Shown: positions 10,540 to 24,643 of the stretch, piece after piece
Layout of the letters: every line of letters begins with the position of its first letter
Numbering within the stretch: position 1 is the first letter of the stretch
From: Phreatobacter sp.
GTDB lineage: Bacteria > Pseudomonadota > Alphaproteobacteria > Rhizobiales > Phreatobacteraceae
Assembly (NCBI RefSeq): GCF_022843985.1
Contig: NZ_JALHMP010000019.1
Coordinates: forward strand, 1 to 64,000
Length of the DNA: 64,000 nucleotides
Direction of reading: 5' to 3'
The notes under the pieces: generated by a model
What the model saw: only the letters and a program-made list of their open reading frames with translations
What the model was told of the DNA's origin: nothing
Database searches by the model: none
Translations under genes and position numbers: made by a program

Positions 10540-10622
10540 GATCCCCCCGTCGCCGGACCGACACCGCGACACCTTGCCGCGCCGGGGCCCGGCGCGTCAA
10601 ACCGGGCCGGTGCGACAGCGTC

Positions 10623-13280
10623 TCAGGCCGCGGCGAGCGCGGCCTCGATGGCGGCGAGCGCCGCCTCGGCCTGGTGACCGTCCGGACCGCCGGCCTGGGC
10701 CATATCGGGACGGCCGCCGCCGCCCTTGCCGCCTAGCGCCTCGGAGCCGATCTTGACCAGATCGACGGCATTGACCTTGCCGGCGAGGTCCGCGGTGACC
10801 CCGACGACGATGCCGGCCTTGCCGTCCGCGGAGACACCGACAATGGCGACGACGCCCGAGCCGATCTGGGTCTTTCCGGCATCGGCGAGGCCCTTCAGGT
10901 CCTTCATCTCGATGCCGGAGACGCTTTTGGCCATGAGCCTGAGGCTGCCGACCGTCTTCACCGGATCGGCGCCGGCGGCGCCGCCGCCCATGGCCAGCTT
11001 CTTCTTCGCCTCGGCGAGTTCGCGCTCCAGCCGGCGACGGTCCTCGACCAGGGCCTCGACCCGGGCTTCGACATCGGCGACGGAGGTCTTGACGAGGCCG
11101 GCGACCGCTTCCAGCCGCCGCGCCTGTTCGGCGAGGTGGCGCCGCGCCGCATCGCCGGTCATCGCCTCGAGCCGGCGCACGCCGGCGGCGACGGCCCCCT
11201 CGCCCACCACGGTGACGAGGCCAATATCGCCGGTGCGCGCCACATGGGTGCCGCCGCAGAGCTCGACCGACCAGCCGGAGGCGGTCGACCCGGCCGGCGC
11301 CGGCCCGATGGAGACCACGCGCACCTCGTCGCCATATTTCTCGCCGAACAGCGCGCGAGCGCCGGAGGCGATGGCATCCTCCTGGCCCATCAGCCGGGTG
11401 ACCACCGGCGCATTGGCGAGCAGCACGCGGTTGGCAATGTCCTCGACACGGGCGAGGTCCTCGTCCGCGATGGGCTTGGGATGGGAGAAGTCGAAGCGCA
11501 GCCGGTCGGGCGCGACCAGTGAGCCCTTCTGCGCCACATGGTCGCCGAGGACCTGGCGCAGCGCCTCGTGCAAGAGATGGGTGGCCGAATGATTGGCGCG
11601 GATGGCCGCGCGGCGCGCGTGGTCGACGTCGAGCTGAACCGCCTGGCCGACGGCGAGCCGCCCTTCCGTCACCGTCACGGCATGGACGAAGAGATCGCCG
11701 AGCTTCTTCTGCGTGTCGGTGACGGAGGCCTTCACCCCCTCGCCGCTCATCACCCCGCGATCGCCCTGCTGGCCGCCGGATTCGCCGTAGAACGGTGTCT
11801 GGTTGAGGACGACGAGACCGCTCTCGCCGGGGGCAAGGCCCGCCACCTCGGCACCATCGCGGAGGATGGCGAGGACCTGGCCTTCCGCCGTCTCGGTGTC
11901 ATAGCCCAGGAACTCCGTGGCGCCGGTCTTCTCCTTGACCGCGAACCAGACCGTGTCGGTGGCCGCCTCGCCAGACCCGGCCCAGGCGGCGCGCGCCTTC
12001 TGCTTCTGCAGCTGCATCGCCGCCTCGAAGGCGGCGGTGTCGACGGCGATGCCGCGCGGCCGCAGCGCATCCTGGGTGAGATCCAGCGGGAAGCCGTAGG
12101 TGTCGTAAAGGGTGAAGGCGGTCTCGCCTGAGAAGGTGGCGCCGTCGCCGAGGCCGGCCGATTCGGTATCGAGGATCGACAGGCCCCGCTCCAGCGTCTT
12201 GCGGAAGCGGGTTTCCTCGAGGCGCAGCGTCTCGCCGATCAGGCTCTCGGCACGCACCAGTTCGGGATAGGCCTGGCCCATCTCGCGCACCAGGACCGGC
12301 ACCAGCTTGTGCATCAGCGGCTCCTTGGCGCCGAGCAGCGAGGCGTGGCGCATGGCGCGGCGCATGATGCGGCGGACGACATAGCCACGGCCCTCGTTGG
12401 AGGGCAGCACGCCGTCGGCGACGAGGAAGGAGGCGGCGCGCAGATGGTCGGCGATGACGCGGTGCGAGACCTTGTGGGCACCGTCCGGCGCGACGCCGGT
12501 CTCCACGGCGCTGGCCCCGATCAGGGCGCGCATGAGGTCGATCTCGTAATTGTCATGGGTGCCCTGGAGCACGGCGGAGATGCGCTCGAGGCCCATGCCC
12601 GTGTCGATGGAGGGGCGCGGCAGATGGGTGCGGATGCCGCCGGCCTGTTCCTCATATTGCATGAACACGAGGTTCCAGATCTCGATGAACCGGTCGCCGT
12701 CCTGCTCGGCCGAGCCGGGCGGGCCGCCCCAGATCTGGTCGCCGTGGTCGTAGAAGATCTCCGAACAGGGGCCGCAGGGCCCGGTATCGCCCATGCGCCA
12801 GAAATTGTCCGAGGTCGGGATGCGGATGATCTTGGAATCCGGCAGGCCGGCGATCTTCTTCCACAGGTCATAGGCCTCCTGGTCCTCGGAAAAGACCGTG
12901 ACGAGGAGGCGCGACACCGGCAGCTCGTATTCCCTGGTGATCAGCGTCCAGGCATGGGCGATGGCCTGTTCCTTGAAATAGTCGCCGAAGGAGAAATTGC
13001 CGAGCATCTCGAAGAAGGTGTGGTGGCGCGCCGTATAGCCGACATTGTCGAGGTCGTTGTGCTTGCCGCCGGCACGGACACATTTCTGCGCCGTCGTCGC
13101 CGTCGTGTAGGGCCGCTTCTCGACGCCGGTGAAGACGTTCTTGAACTGGACCATGCCGGAATTGGCGAACATCAGCGTCGGATCGTTGCGCGGCACGAGC
13201 GGCGAACTCTCCACCACGGCATGGCCGTTCTTGGCGAAGAAATCGAGGAAGGTCTTGCGGATCTGGTTGACGCCGGTCAT
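10623..13280 (-). CDS. alaS: alanyl-tRNA synthetase
   Basis: [52 protein letters not shown]...; start reassigned to 13280. Confidence 0.97.
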   Translation of the reverse strand: MTGVNQIRKTFLDFFAKNGHAVVESSPLVPRNDPTLMFANSGMVQFKNVFTGVEKRPYTTATTAQKCVRAGGKHNDLDNVGYTARHHTFFEMLGNFSFGDYFKEQAIAHAWTLITREYELPVSRLLVTVFSEDQEAYDLWKKIAGLPDSKIIRIPTSDNFWRMGDTGPCGPCSEIFYDHGDQIWGGPPGSAEQDGDRFIEIWNLVFMQYEEQAGGIRTHLPRPSIDTGMGLERISAVLQGTHDNYEIDLMRALIGASAVETGVAPDGAHKVSHRVIADHLRAASFLVADGVLPSNEGRGYVVRRIMRRAMRHASLLGAKEPLMHKLVPVLVREMGQAYPELVRAESLIGETLRLEETRFRKTLERGLSILDTESAGLGDGATFSGETAFTLYDTYGFPLDLTQDALRPRGIAVDTAAFEAAMQLQKQKARAAWAGSGEAATDTVWFAVKEKTGATEFLGYDTETAEGQVLAILRDGAEVAGLAPGESGLVVLNQTPFYGESGGQQGDRGVMSGEGVKASVTDTQKKLGDLFVHAVTVTEGRLAVGQAVQLDVDHARRAAIRANHSATHLLHEALRQVLGDHVAQKGSLVAPDRLRFDFSHPKPIADEDLARVEDIANRVLLANAPVVTRLMGQEDAIASGARALFGEKYGDEVRVVSIGPAPAGSTASGWSVELCGGTHVARTGDIGLVTVVGEGAVAAGVRRLEAMTGDAARRHLAEQARRLEAVAGLVKTSVADVEARVEALVEDRRRLERELAEAKKKLAMGGGAAGADPVKTVGSLRLMAKSVSGIEMKDLKGLADAGKTQIGSGVVAIVGVSADGKAGIVVGVTADLAGKVNAVDLVKIGSEALGGKGGGGRPDMAQAGGPDGHQAEAALAAIEAALAAA

Positions 13281-13517
13281 GGCCCGAACTGAGAGGTTGC
13301 GGCCGGGCCCGGGACGAGCGCGGCCTGAAATGGGGTCGGCGCGTGTTCTAGACCATTTTTGGCCGGAGGAAACCGGTTTCGATGGCACTCCCCTGTCCGT
13401 GACGCCGGAAGGGCCTGGCGGCGGCGCCCGGCCCCGCTCCGGCGGTGCGGGAAAAGCTCCGGCCTCCCCGCAGCACGGGGGGCCCGGACCCCGCGCGAAT
13501 CCACCCCTTGGACGCAC

Positions 13518-13540
13518 GAAAGGCCGGGAGAACCCGGCCT
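13518..13540 (-). terminator. Rho-independent terminator after recA
   Basis: Minus strand AGGCCGGG-TTCT-CCCGGCCT-TTCGTG; 8-bp perfect stem just beyond the recA stop. Confidence 0.7.
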
Positions 13541-13568
13541 TCGCGAGAGCGGGACAGGCGCGAAGGAC

Positions 13569-14648
<1,080 letters not shown>

Positions 14649-14731
14649 GGCGGTAGCTCCCCTGTGCTGGCAAGGCCTGATGGCCGAAACCTCACTTAAA
14701 TCGACCGTACACGGTTTGTTCCAGCTCGCAA

Positions 14732-14746
14732 GTTCTTTTTTTGTTC
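14732..14746 (-). promoter_or_regulatory. alphaproteobacterial LexA/SOS box (GTTC-N7-GTTC) upstream of recA
   Basis: Plus strand GTTCTTTTTTTGTTC (minus GAACAAAAAAAGAAC), exactly GTTCN7GTTC, about 84 nt upstream of the recA ATG. Confidence 0.85.
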
Positions 14747-14925
14747 TCACCACCCCTGCTGACACGATCCGGCACCGGGGCCCTGCCCTTCGCCCGGCGC
14801 GCTTCGCCCCACCCGGGGCCTGCCCTACGTTGGAACGCCTTCAAACTGGCGCGGCGATGGCTTAAGGGATTGGCCTCACCTCGGCCGGGACGCCCAATCC
14901 CGGCCTCATCGACGGGACCGCCCTG

Positions 14926-16554
<1,629 letters not shown>

Positions 16555-16673
16555 GGCATTGAGCAGGTCAGAGGGGCCCGGGCTGTTTCTGAGCGGAAAC
16601 ATGGCGTTCCCCGGCTGAAATCCCGGGGAAACGGGTGCGGCGCATCTGTGTCGCCAACACGGAGCCCCTCGCC

Positions 16674-17138
16674 ATGCGCAGCCCGCACGTCACCGTCGCC
16701 TCCTCCCGCACCACCGGCGCCGATGCCCATACGCTCGCCCTGATCGCCTCCTCCCTGGTGGCGGCCACCGCCATCGCCTTCCTCGCCATGGTGATCACCG
16801 CCTGGCCGGCCAAGGCTGGCGGCATGGGCGAGGCGCCGGGCCGGCTGGCGCTTGCCGCGGCGGGCCCGGCGATGGCCGGCCAGGATACCGGGCGCTGCGA
16901 GGCGGACCTCGTCCTCACCGATATCCGCCTGCGCCAGGCCACCGAGCGGCTCGCCGCCACCCGCACGGCGCCGGTGCCGCAGCGCTGCACGGTCTTTCGC
17001 AGCCATGTCGGGGTGATGCAGGCGGCGGCCGACGTCTTCCGCCGCTGCACCCACGGTCGCCATCGCCAGGAGAATGTCGGGCAGATGCAGGGCTCGATCG
17101 CCGACTGGAACGAGATCATCGCCCGCAACTGCCGCTGA
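16674..17138 (+). CDS. hypothetical membrane-anchored/secreted protein
   Basis: N-terminal TM LIASSLVAATAIAFLAMVITAW followed by Cys-containing helical domain; start reassigned to 16674. Confidence 0.55.
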   Translation: MRSPHVTVASSRTTGADAHTLALIASSLVAATAIAFLAMVITAWPAKAGGMGEAPGRLALAAAGPAMAGQDTGRCEADLVLTDIRLRQATERLAATRTAPVPQRCTVFRSHVGVMQAAADVFRRCTHGRHRQENVGQMQGSIADWNEIIARNCR

Positions 17139-17144
17139 CGCCCC

Positions 17145-19271
17145 TCACGCCGAGAACAGCAGGTCCTTCACCGTGTCGCCGACATGGGCAAGGTCGCCTA
17201 GCGCTGCCTTCAGGCGCGCTTGGCCGACCCGACCGAGAATGGCGGGATCGACGCGGTTGCCCGGCGGGCGGCCGGCGGCGAGATCGGCCACCTGCTGGCG
17301 CAGGATGGCGTCCACCAGCACGCCATGGGCTTCCATCCAGCGCGTCAGGTCCTCCGCCGCGCCGATCTGCCGGTCGCGCAGCGCCTCCAGCCGCTCGCGG
17401 GTCGAGCGCAACCGGATGTCGTGGCGCAGGGCGAGGCAGCGCGCCGCCGCCACCACCGGGAACAGGCCGCCCATCTTCAGGTCCACCCGCCCCTCGCTGA
17501 GCCTGATACCGCCGAACAGCGTCAGCGGAGGGCGGTGCTCGCCGATCTGTTCGGCCAGCAGCTTGGCCAGCAGCGGTGCCCGGTGCGCCGCCTCATAGGC
17601 TTCGTCGAAGAGCGTCGCGGCCAGCGCCATGTCGCCGTGGACGGCGCGGAAGTCGAAGACGATGTCGACCGCCAGCAGGTCCTCGGGCCGTGTCTTGGCG
17701 ATCCAGCCGGCGATGCGCGCCCGCCAGTCGTCGATCGAGCCGCGGAAGCCGGGATTGCGGGCCATCACACCGCCCTTGCAATAGGCAACGCCGGCCGCGT
17801 CCAGCATATCGGCGAGATGCTCGCCGAACCGGGCGAACCAAGCATCGGCGGCTTCCGGGTCGTCGGGAACGGCGGTGACCACCGCATTGTCCTGGTCGGC
17901 GGCCAGCAGGCTCTCGCCGCGCCCCACCGAGCCCAGCACCAGCACCGCATAGGCAACCGGCGGCGGACCGGCGCCCTCGGCCAGCATCATCGCCTCGGCC
18001 TCGCGGGCGGCGGTCGCCGTCAGCGCCCCGATCTCGTGGCTGACCACGGCGGCGATGGCGGTGGCTGAGACCTCCTCCTTGATCAGCCGGCGGGCAACCT
18101 CCGGCATCCGGGCGAAGGCGGCGGCGAGCGCCGGTGCGCCCTTCGCGGCGGCGATCGCATCGCCCAGCATCAGGGCGTCGCTCGCCCGCATCCGCAACAG
18201 GTCGCGGGCCGACAGGGCGCCGACGATCCGGCCGCCCTCGTCGGTCACCGCCAGGTGGCGCACCTTCAGCCGGTCCATGCGGCCGATGGCGCGATAGACG
18301 AAATCCATCGCCGCGACGCTCTCCAGCGGCCGCGACGCAAAATCCGCGACCGGCCGTTCCAGCGCCGCAGCGCCGCCGCCTGTCACCGCCCGCATGACGT
18401 CGCGCTCGGTGACGATGCCGGCCTCCGCCGCCAAGGGCCGGTCGGCGCCGGCGACGAAGACCGAGGAGACGCGCCGGTCCATCATGGTGCGCGCCGCCTC
18501 CGCCACGGTCGTCTCCGGCGGCACCACCAGCGGCGGCTGGCCCATGACGTCACCGACGCGGTGGCGGAACGGATAGGAATCGATCCGCGCCAGCGCCCCC
18601 TCCTCGACGGAGCGCGGCGTCAGCGCCTGCGGCTCGACCCAGCCGGCGCGGGCGAAGCCGTCCAGCGCCCCGGTCAGTTGCCGGCAGGCGGCATGGGCCT
18701 CGCCGACGGTGCGGATGCCCTTCTCCTTGAGGACCGGAACCAGTCCAACGAAGATGGCGCCGGCGCTTTCCGCATCGCCCACCGCATCGTGCCGACCGGC
18801 GCTCTCCAGCGTCACGCCGAGCCGGCTGGCGAGGATTTCCAGTGAATAGCCGGCGAGCGAGGGAAAGCAGAGCTCACCGAGCAGGCGCGTGCAGAGCGCC
18901 GGAGGCGGTTCGAAGGACAGCCCGGCGCGCTGGCATTCCCCACGGAACAGGGCGAGATCGTAGCCGATCGTGTGGCCGATCACCGGCCGGCCCTGCCGGA
19001 AGGCCTCGAAGGCCGCGAAGGCGTCGGCGAAGGTGGCGGCGCCGGCCACGTCGGTATCGCCGATGCCGTGGATCGCGGTGGCGGAGGCCGGGATCGGTTC
19101 GCCGGGATCGACCAGGCGCTCGAAGCGCTCCTCACGGACGATCCGCCCCTCGCTGAGGGCGACGGCGCCGATCTGCACGATGCGCGCCTTGGCCGGGTCG
19201 AGCCCGGTCGTTTCCGTGTCGACGACGACGGCATCAAGGGCGATCAGCGGCTGGACGGAACGGGCCGACAT
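17145..19271 (-). CDS. DEDDh exonuclease + tandem CBS + DUF294 nucleotidyltransferase-like fusion protein
   Basis: LDAVVVDTETTGLDPAKARIVQIGAVAL (PolC/DnaQ-type), then PLVVPPETTVAEAARTMMDRRVSSVFVA...IVTERDVMRAVTGG and DEGGRIVGALSARDLLRMR (CBS), then VLVLGSVGRGESLLAADQDNAVV (GSxGRxE nucleotidyltransferase of DUF294). Confidence 0.9.
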   Translation of the reverse strand: MSARSVQPLIALDAVVVDTETTGLDPAKARIVQIGAVALSEGRIVREERFERLVDPGEPIPASATAIHGIGDTDVAGAATFADAFAAFEAFRQGRPVIGHTIGYDLALFRGECQRAGLSFEPPPALCTRLLGELCFPSLAGYSLEILASRLGVTLESAGRHDAVGDAESAGAIFVGLVPVLKEKGIRTVGEAHAACRQLTGALDGFARAGWVEPQALTPRSVEEGALARIDSYPFRHRVGDVMGQPPLVVPPETTVAEAARTMMDRRVSSVFVAGADRPLAAEAGIVTERDVMRAVTGGGAAALERPVADFASRPLESVAAMDFVYRAIGRMDRLKVRHLAVTDEGGRIVGALSARDLLRMRASDALMLGDAIAAAKGAPALAAAFARMPEVARRLIKEEVSATAIAAVVSHEIGALTATAAREAEAMMLAEGAGPPPVAYAVLVLGSVGRGESLLAADQDNAVVTAVPDDPEAADAWFARFGEHLADMLDAAGVAYCKGGVMARNPGFRGSIDDWRARIAGWIAKTRPEDLLAVDIVFDFRAVHGDMALAATLFDEAYEAAHRAPLLAKLLAEQIGEHRPPLTLFGGIRLSEGRVDLKMGGLFPVVAAARCLALRHDIRLRSTRERLEALRDRQIGAAEDLTRWMEAHGVLVDAILRQQVADLAAGRPPGNRVDPAILGRVGQARLKAALGDLAHVGDTVKDLLFSA

Positions 19272-19307
19272 GGGATCAGCCTAGTCCCGGCCGTCCAAAC
19301 CCGCCAG

Positions 19308-22016
19308 TCAGCCTTTCGCCTGTTCCTTCACCGCCTCAATGAGCTGTTTCAGCGAGAAGGGCTTGGGCAGGAAGGCGAAGGCCTGGCCTTCCGGCAGGTC
19401 GTTCTTGAAGGCCTCCTCGGCATAGCCGGAGACGAAGATCACCTTGATGCCGGGATTGGTCTTGCGCAGCTCGCCAAGCAGGGTCGGGCCGTTCATCTCG
19501 GGCATGACGACGTCCGAAACGACGAGGTCCACCGTGCCGCCATGTTCCGCCATCACCTCCAGCGCCTCGACGCCGGAACCGGCTTCCAGAACCGTATAGC
19601 CGCGCGAGGCGAGGGCCCGGGAAGCGAAGGCGCGCACCGCCTCCTCGTCCTCGACCAGCAGGATGGTGCCGGCACCCGTGTCGTCCCGCGGCGGAATTGC
19701 AGTGGGGGTCGGCGGAGCGACCTCCACCGACGCGGGCGGAGCGGCAACCTGAGCGTCCGCGGGCTCCGCGCCGGCCTCGGACTCGCCGGCGACGAGCATC
19801 GCGGCCGGAGCGGAGGGCGTCTGCAGGGCAACGGGGGGAGCCTGCGGTACGGCCGGCTCGGCACTCTCGACATGGCGGGGCAGGAAGACCCGGAAGATGG
19901 TGCCGCGGCCGACCTCGCTGTCGACGAAGACATAGCCGCCCGACTGCTTGACGATGCCATAGACCGTCGACAGACCGAGGCCGGTGCCCTTGCCGACCTC
20001 CTTGGTCGAGAAGAAGGGGTCGAAGATCTTCTGCTTGATGTCGTCGGGAATACCGGTGCCGGTATCGGTCACCTCGATCATCACCGCATCGCTTTCCGGC
20101 ATGTCCACCGGGTCGTCCTTGGAGCGGTGGCGGGCGATGTCGGCGGCCAGCACATTGGCGGTGCGGATGGTCAGCTTGCCGCCGTCCGGCATCGCGTCGC
20201 GGGCATTGACCGCGAGATTAAGGATCACCTGCTCGAGCTGGGTCACGTCGGCACGGATCGGCCAGAGGTCGCGGCCATGGATCATGTCGAGCCCGACGCG
20301 CTCGCCGAGGGAGCGGCGCAGCAGCATCGACAGGTCGGACAGGACGTCGCCGAGCTGGACGACCTGCGGACGCAGGGTCTGCTTGCGCGAGAAGGCGAGG
20401 AGCTGGCGCACCAGGCTCGCCGCCCGGTTGGCGTTCTGCTTGATCTGCATGACGTCGTTGAACGACGGGTCCGCCGGCTTGTGGTCCATCAGCAGGAGAT
20501 CGGCATGGCCGATGATCGCCTGCAGCACGTTGTTGAAGTCGTGGGCGACGCCGCCGGCGAGCTGGCCGACGGCATTCATCTTCTGCGACTGTGCGAACTG
20601 CTCCTGCAGCTGGCGCAGCTCGGTCGTCTCCACCGCATAGACGATGGCGGCTTCGCCCGGTTGCTCGGGGTCATCCACCGGGGCGACAAAGAAATGACAG
20701 AAGCGGTTGGCATTGCCCTGCAGCGCGCCGTCGACGGCGGCAAGGTCGCCCTTGCCGGCCGCAGCCTCGCCGATCGCCTGTGTCAGCGCCGGACGCGAGC
20801 TGTCCTTTACCAGCGACAGGATGGAGCGCGGTCCGGCCTGCGTCGCCGGGGCGACCTCGGCGAGCATGCGGGCGAAGATCGGATTGGCTCGGCCGACATG
20901 GCCCTCGCGGTCGACGGTCGCGATGGCGAGCGGCGAGGAATTGAAGAAGCGGGCAAACCGGACCTCGGCGGCCCGCAGGCTGTCGCCGCTGTCGGCCGAC
21001 CGTCCGCGGTTGATGACCAGCGTCCGCGAGGCTCCCGGCGTGCCGTCGGCGGAGAAGGCGACCTTGTGCAGGAGGCGCACCGGCAAGGCCTCGCCGGAGC
21101 GGCGCTTCAGGTCGAGGTCGAAGGTCGCCGTGGTCACTTCCGAGGGCTTAGCCGGGACGGTGCGCAGGAGGGCCGCGGCATCGGCGGCGAGGATGTCGGC
21201 GAGGGCCAATCCGCCGGGACCGACCTCGGTCAGATCATGGTCGAGCCAGCCGGCCAGCGTCGCGTTCATGTAGGCGATGTCGCCGCTCGGCTCCATGGAG
21301 AAGAAGCCGGCGGGCGCATGGTCGAGGAAGTCGATCGCCTTCTGCAGGGTCTCGAAGGCGCTCTCGGCGCTCTGGCGGTCGCGGGTGATGTCCTCGACGG
21401 TCCAGACGCTGGCGCGGCCGCCGCCCTTGATGCGGCCGGCCCCCTCCCCGGACATCGGGCGCACCTTCAGGCGCAGCCAGCGGGCATCCTCGGCCTCGGC
21501 GCGGCGCACCTCCTCCTGGTGGCGGCGCCCCTCGCGGGCGGCCTGCGACAGGCGGTAGATGGCCTCCGATACCTCGGGAGCGCCGGTAAAGGCCCGCTCG
21601 ACGGCGCGCACATCCTCGTCGCCGGAGGCTCCCGTCATGGCGAGATAGGCGGGGTTGGCATAGAGGACGCGGCCCGAGGGATCGCTCACCACCACCGCCT
21701 CGCCGGCGCTGTCGACCATCGCCTTGGTGAAGTCGTTGCGGTTGTCCTCGCTGGCGAAGCGCAGGATGCCGGAGGCATAGGCGAAGAGCGAGAAGACCCC
21801 GCAGACCGCGAGGCTGGCGAGCAGCCCGATGACATAGGGATAGGCGTTGTCGCGGCCGATCATCAGGAAGAACAGGGCGGCCCCGACCAGCACCACAGCG
21901 ACGACCAGCACCATGGCCGTCGAGCCCGACTGCTCTGAGCGGTCGACCGCACGGCGCGCCGCGGCGAGGGCCGGGGGCGCACGGTCGGCGCGGATGTTCT
22001 TGTCGGCGAAGGCCAT
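19308..22016 (-). CDS. cckA: hybrid sensor histidine kinase CckA (PAS, HisKA, HATPase, receiver)
   Basis: [37 protein letters not shown]...[39 protein letters not shown]...[33 protein letters not shown]; next to flhB. Confidence 0.93.
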   Translation of the reverse strand: MAFADKNIRADRAPPALAAARRAVDRSEQSGSTAMVLVVAVVLVGAALFFLMIGRDNAYPYVIGLLASLAVCGVFSLFAYASGILRFASEDNRNDFTKAMVDSAGEAVVVSDPSGRVLYANPAYLAMTGASGDEDVRAVERAFTGAPEVSEAIYRLSQAAREGRRHQEEVRRAEAEDARWLRLKVRPMSGEGAGRIKGGGRASVWTVEDITRDRQSAESAFETLQKAIDFLDHAPAGFFSMEPSGDIAYMNATLAGWLDHDLTEVGPGGLALADILAADAAALLRTVPAKPSEVTTATFDLDLKRRSGEALPVRLLHKVAFSADGTPGASRTLVINRGRSADSGDSLRAAEVRFARFFNSSPLAIATVDREGHVGRANPIFARMLAEVAPATQAGPRSILSLVKDSSRPALTQAIGEAAAGKGDLAAVDGALQGNANRFCHFFVAPVDDPEQPGEAAIVYAVETTELRQLQEQFAQSQKMNAVGQLAGGVAHDFNNVLQAIIGHADLLLMDHKPADPSFNDVMQIKQNANRAASLVRQLLAFSRKQTLRPQVVQLGDVLSDLSMLLRRSLGERVGLDMIHGRDLWPIRADVTQLEQVILNLAVNARDAMPDGGKLTIRTANVLAADIARHRSKDDPVDMPESDAVMIEVTDTGTGIPDDIKQKIFDPFFSTKEVGKGTGLGLSTVYGIVKQSGGYVFVDSEVGRGTIFRVFLPRHVESAEPAVPQAPPVALQTPSAPAAMLVAGESEAGAEPADAQVAAPPASVEVAPPTPTAIPPRDDTGAGTILLVEDEEAVRAFASRALASRGYTVLEAGSGVEALEVMAEHGGTVDLVVSDVVMPEMNGPTLLGELRKTNPGIKVIFVSGYAEEAFKNDLPEGQAFAFLPKPFSLKQLIEAVKEQAKG

Positions 22017-22149
22017 GGCAGGGGAAGAGCCGTTGGTCAGGGTCAGCAAGAATCCAGGTCCGATTCTCACTCCCTAGTGGTGCCGCGTCGCCGTCCTCGA
22101 GGCAAGGGCGGCGGCGCCTCAGGGGCGCGCAATTTGCAGCACGCAGCAC

Positions 22150-23217
22150 CTAGCTGAGCTGGCCCTTGAGCCGCATCACGTAGCCGATCACCTCCGCCAC
22201 CGCCCGGAAATGCTCCTCCTGGATCGGCTGATCGATCTCGACGCTGGCGTGCAGGGCCCGGGCCAGCGGCACGTTCTCGACGATCGGCACGTCGTTGGCG
22301 GTCGCCAGTTCGCGGATCTTGAGGGCGATCTGGTCCATGCCCTTGGCGACGCAGACCGGGGCGACCATGCCGGCCTCGTATTTCAGCGCCACGGCATAAT
22401 GGGTCGGGTTGGTCACCACAACGGTGGCGGTCGGCACATTGGCCATCATCCGCTTGCGCGAGCGCTCGCGGCGCAGCTGCTTGATCTTGCCCTTGATCTC
22501 GGGATTGCCGTCCGACTGCTTGAATTCCTCCTTGAGGTCCTGGATCGACATTTTCTGGCGGTTGTACCAACGCTGGTACTGGTAGACGTAGTCCGCCAGC
22601 GCCAGGATCGTCAGGATCGCCACCACTGCGATCAACACGGTCATTACGATCGAGAACGTGTGCGGCAGAAGCATCTCGACATCCATGCGCACCAGGCTGT
22701 CGATGGTCCCGCGCTGCGGCCACAGCACCGCGAAGATGACGACGCCGAGGATCAGGATCTTGGCGAGGCCCTTGACGAAATTGACGATGGCATCGAGGCC
22801 GAAGATCCGCTTGAAGCCGGCCAGCGGCGAGATCTTCGACAGTTTGGGCTTGAGGCTCTCGGCCGAGAAGACCAGCCGGTGCTGCACGAGATTGGCGCCG
22901 ACACCGGTCAGGAAGAGGCCGAGCATCGGCAGGCCCACCGCCACAACGATGGCGAGGATCAGCGACATCAGCAGCTGCATGAGAGCGGAGCGGTCGATGG
23001 TGACGAGGTCGGCATTGGCGATGAGGTTCTTCAGCGGCACCGCCAGCCCGCTCGCCGATCCCGCCGCCATGGTCGCGACGATCAGCGTGGATGCAAACAG
23101 CAGAAACCAGGCGACCAGATCCTGGCTCTTGGCGACGTCGCCCTTCTGCAGGGCATCGTCGAGCTTCTTCTGCGTCGGATCGAGTGTTTTCTGGTCTTTG
23201 TCCTCTCCCTCGGCCAC
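22150..23217 (-). CDS. flhB: flagellar biosynthesis protein FlhB
   Basis: KTLDPTQKKLDDALQKGDVAKSQDLVAWFLL...VVVTNPTHYAVALKYEAGMVAPVCVAKGMDQIALKIRELA (NPTH autocleavage motif). Confidence 0.97.
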   Translation of the reverse strand: MAEGEDKDQKTLDPTQKKLDDALQKGDVAKSQDLVAWFLLFASTLIVATMAAGSASGLAVPLKNLIANADLVTIDRSALMQLLMSLILAIVVAVGLPMLGLFLTGVGANLVQHRLVFSAESLKPKLSKISPLAGFKRIFGLDAIVNFVKGLAKILILGVVIFAVLWPQRGTIDSLVRMDVEMLLPHTFSIVMTVLIAVVAILTILALADYVYQYQRWYNRQKMSIQDLKEEFKQSDGNPEIKGKIKQLRRERSRKRMMANVPTATVVVTNPTHYAVALKYEAGMVAPVCVAKGMDQIALKIRELATANDVPIVENVPLARALHASVEIDQPIQEEHFRAVAEVIGYVMRLKGQLS

Positions 23218-23220
23218 CGG

Positions 23221-23988
23221 CTACCTCCGGTTGACCGCCATCTCGCCCAGGATCGCTTCGAGACTGCCCATGTAATGGGACATCATGACCGACAGGACGA
23301 GAAGGAGGATGAAGAAGCCGACACCGATGGTCACCGGCATGGCGATGAAGAAGACCTGCATCTGCGGCATCAGCTTCGACAGGACGCCGAGGCCGATGTT
23401 GAAGACCAGGGCGAAGACCAGGAACGGCGCCGACAGCTGGATGGCGATGAGGAAGGAACGGGCCATCACCATGGTCAGGAACTGCGCCGCGTCCCCCGAG
23501 GCCGGCAACTGACCGGGCCGGATGATGGTGAAACTGTCAGAGATCGCCGCGATGATCAGGTGATGCAGGTCCGTGGCGAAGACCAGCGCCAGGCCGACCA
23601 GCGACAGGAAGGTGCCGATCACCGCGCCCTGTTGTCCCTGGGTCGGATCGACCTGCATGGCAAAGCCGATTCCCATCGCCTGGGCGATGACGACACCGGC
23701 GGTCAGCAGCGCCGAGACGGCGATGCGCGCCGCCATGCCGAGGGTGAAGCCGACCGCGATCTCCATGAGCAGCACCATGAGGACGCCGCCGGGACGGCCG
23801 ATATCGATGTCGTAGAGCGGCCGGTGCAGCGGAAACAGCACGAGCGTCAGGAGCAGGGCGATGCCGAGCCTGACGCGCATCGGCAGCGAACGCTCGCCGA
23901 GCCCGGGCATCAGCGCCATCATGGTTCCGACCCGCGCGAAGACCAGCAGGAAGACGACCATGAGGTCCGGGGTGATCGGGACGGTCAC
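23221..23988 (-). CDS. fliR: flagellar biosynthetic protein FliR
   Basis: FLLVFARVGTMMALMPGLGERSLPMRVRLGIALLLTLVLFP..., between flhB and fliQ. Confidence 0.95.
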   Translation of the reverse strand: MTVPITPDLMVVFLLVFARVGTMMALMPGLGERSLPMRVRLGIALLLTLVLFPLHRPLYDIDIGRPGGVLMVLLMEIAVGFTLGMAARIAVSALLTAGVVIAQAMGIGFAMQVDPTQGQQGAVIGTFLSLVGLALVFATDLHHLIIAAISDSFTIIRPGQLPASGDAAQFLTMVMARSFLIAIQLSAPFLVFALVFNIGLGVLSKLMPQMQVFFIAMPVTIGVGFFILLLVLSVMMSHYMGSLEAILGEMAVNRR

Positions 23989-24054
23989 AGGCGGGCGCCC
24001 CTCCTGGAGCTGGCCGGATCCCGGCGGGTCCTGGTCCCGCCGATCAAAGCTGAT

Positions 24055-24321
24055 TCACCCGCCCGAGACCACCTTGGCCATGATCCGCGCCGTAACGCCG
24101 TTCATCATGTCGCCCATGAAGGGCAGCGCGATGATGAGGGTGGCGAAGATCGCCAGGATTTTCGGCACGAAGACCAGCGTCTGTTCCTGGATCTGCGTCA
24201 GCGCCTGCACCAGCGAGACGAGGACGCCGACCACCAGCCCGACCACCATCAGAGGAGCAGAAACGAGGATCACCGTGAGGATGCCGTCGCGGGCGACGTC
24301 GAGAATATCGGCGGGATTCAT
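24055..24321 (-). CDS. fliQ: flagellar biosynthetic protein FliQ
   Basis: 88 aa, LMVVGLVVGVLVSLVQALTQIQEQTLVFVPKILAIF. Confidence 0.96.
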   Translation of the reverse strand: MNPADILDVARDGILTVILVSAPLMVVGLVVGVLVSLVQALTQIQEQTLVFVPKILAIFATLIIALPFMGDMMNGVTARIMAKVVSGG

Positions 24322-24330
24322 GGCCGTGTC

Positions 24331-24639
24331 CTAGATCTGCATCCGCATGATTTCATCGTAGGACTGCACGACCTTGTCGCGCACCGCCACGAGCGATTCG
24401 ATGGCAACCTCGGTCTCCGCCACCGCCGTCACCACGTCGATGAGGTCGGCGCGGCCATTGGCCATGGCCCGACTGCGCTGGTCGGTGGTGCGGGCGGTCT
24501 GGTCGAGGCTTTGCACGGCGCTGCGCAGCATGTCGCCGAAGCCGTTGCCCTGGCCGGCCGATCCGGAGGCCCCTGCCGAGGGGGAGAACAGGCGGGCGGC
24601 TGTTGCATAGGCATTGGCGGCGATGGAAGAGGTCGACAT
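24331..24639 (-). CDS. fliE: flagellar hook-basal body complex protein FliE
   Basis: GNGFGDMLRSAVQSLDQT...VAETEVAIESLVAVRDKVVQSYDEIMRMQI. Confidence 0.93.
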   Translation of the reverse strand: MSTSSIAANAYATAARLFSPSAGASGSAGQGNGFGDMLRSAVQSLDQTARTTDQRSRAMANGRADLIDVVTAVAETEVAIESLVAVRDKVVQSYDEIMRMQI

Positions 24640-24643
24640 GAGC

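Noticed and set aside
10575-10600. GCGCCGGGGCCCGGCGC palindrome after alaS
   Set aside because: No T-run and GC-rich palindromes are expected by chance at this composition.
18972-21938. 988-aa plus-strand ORF
   Set aside because: Antisense to the exonuclease/CBS/DUF294 gene and cckA; low-complexity His/Arg/Asp-rich translation typical of GC-rich shadow frames.
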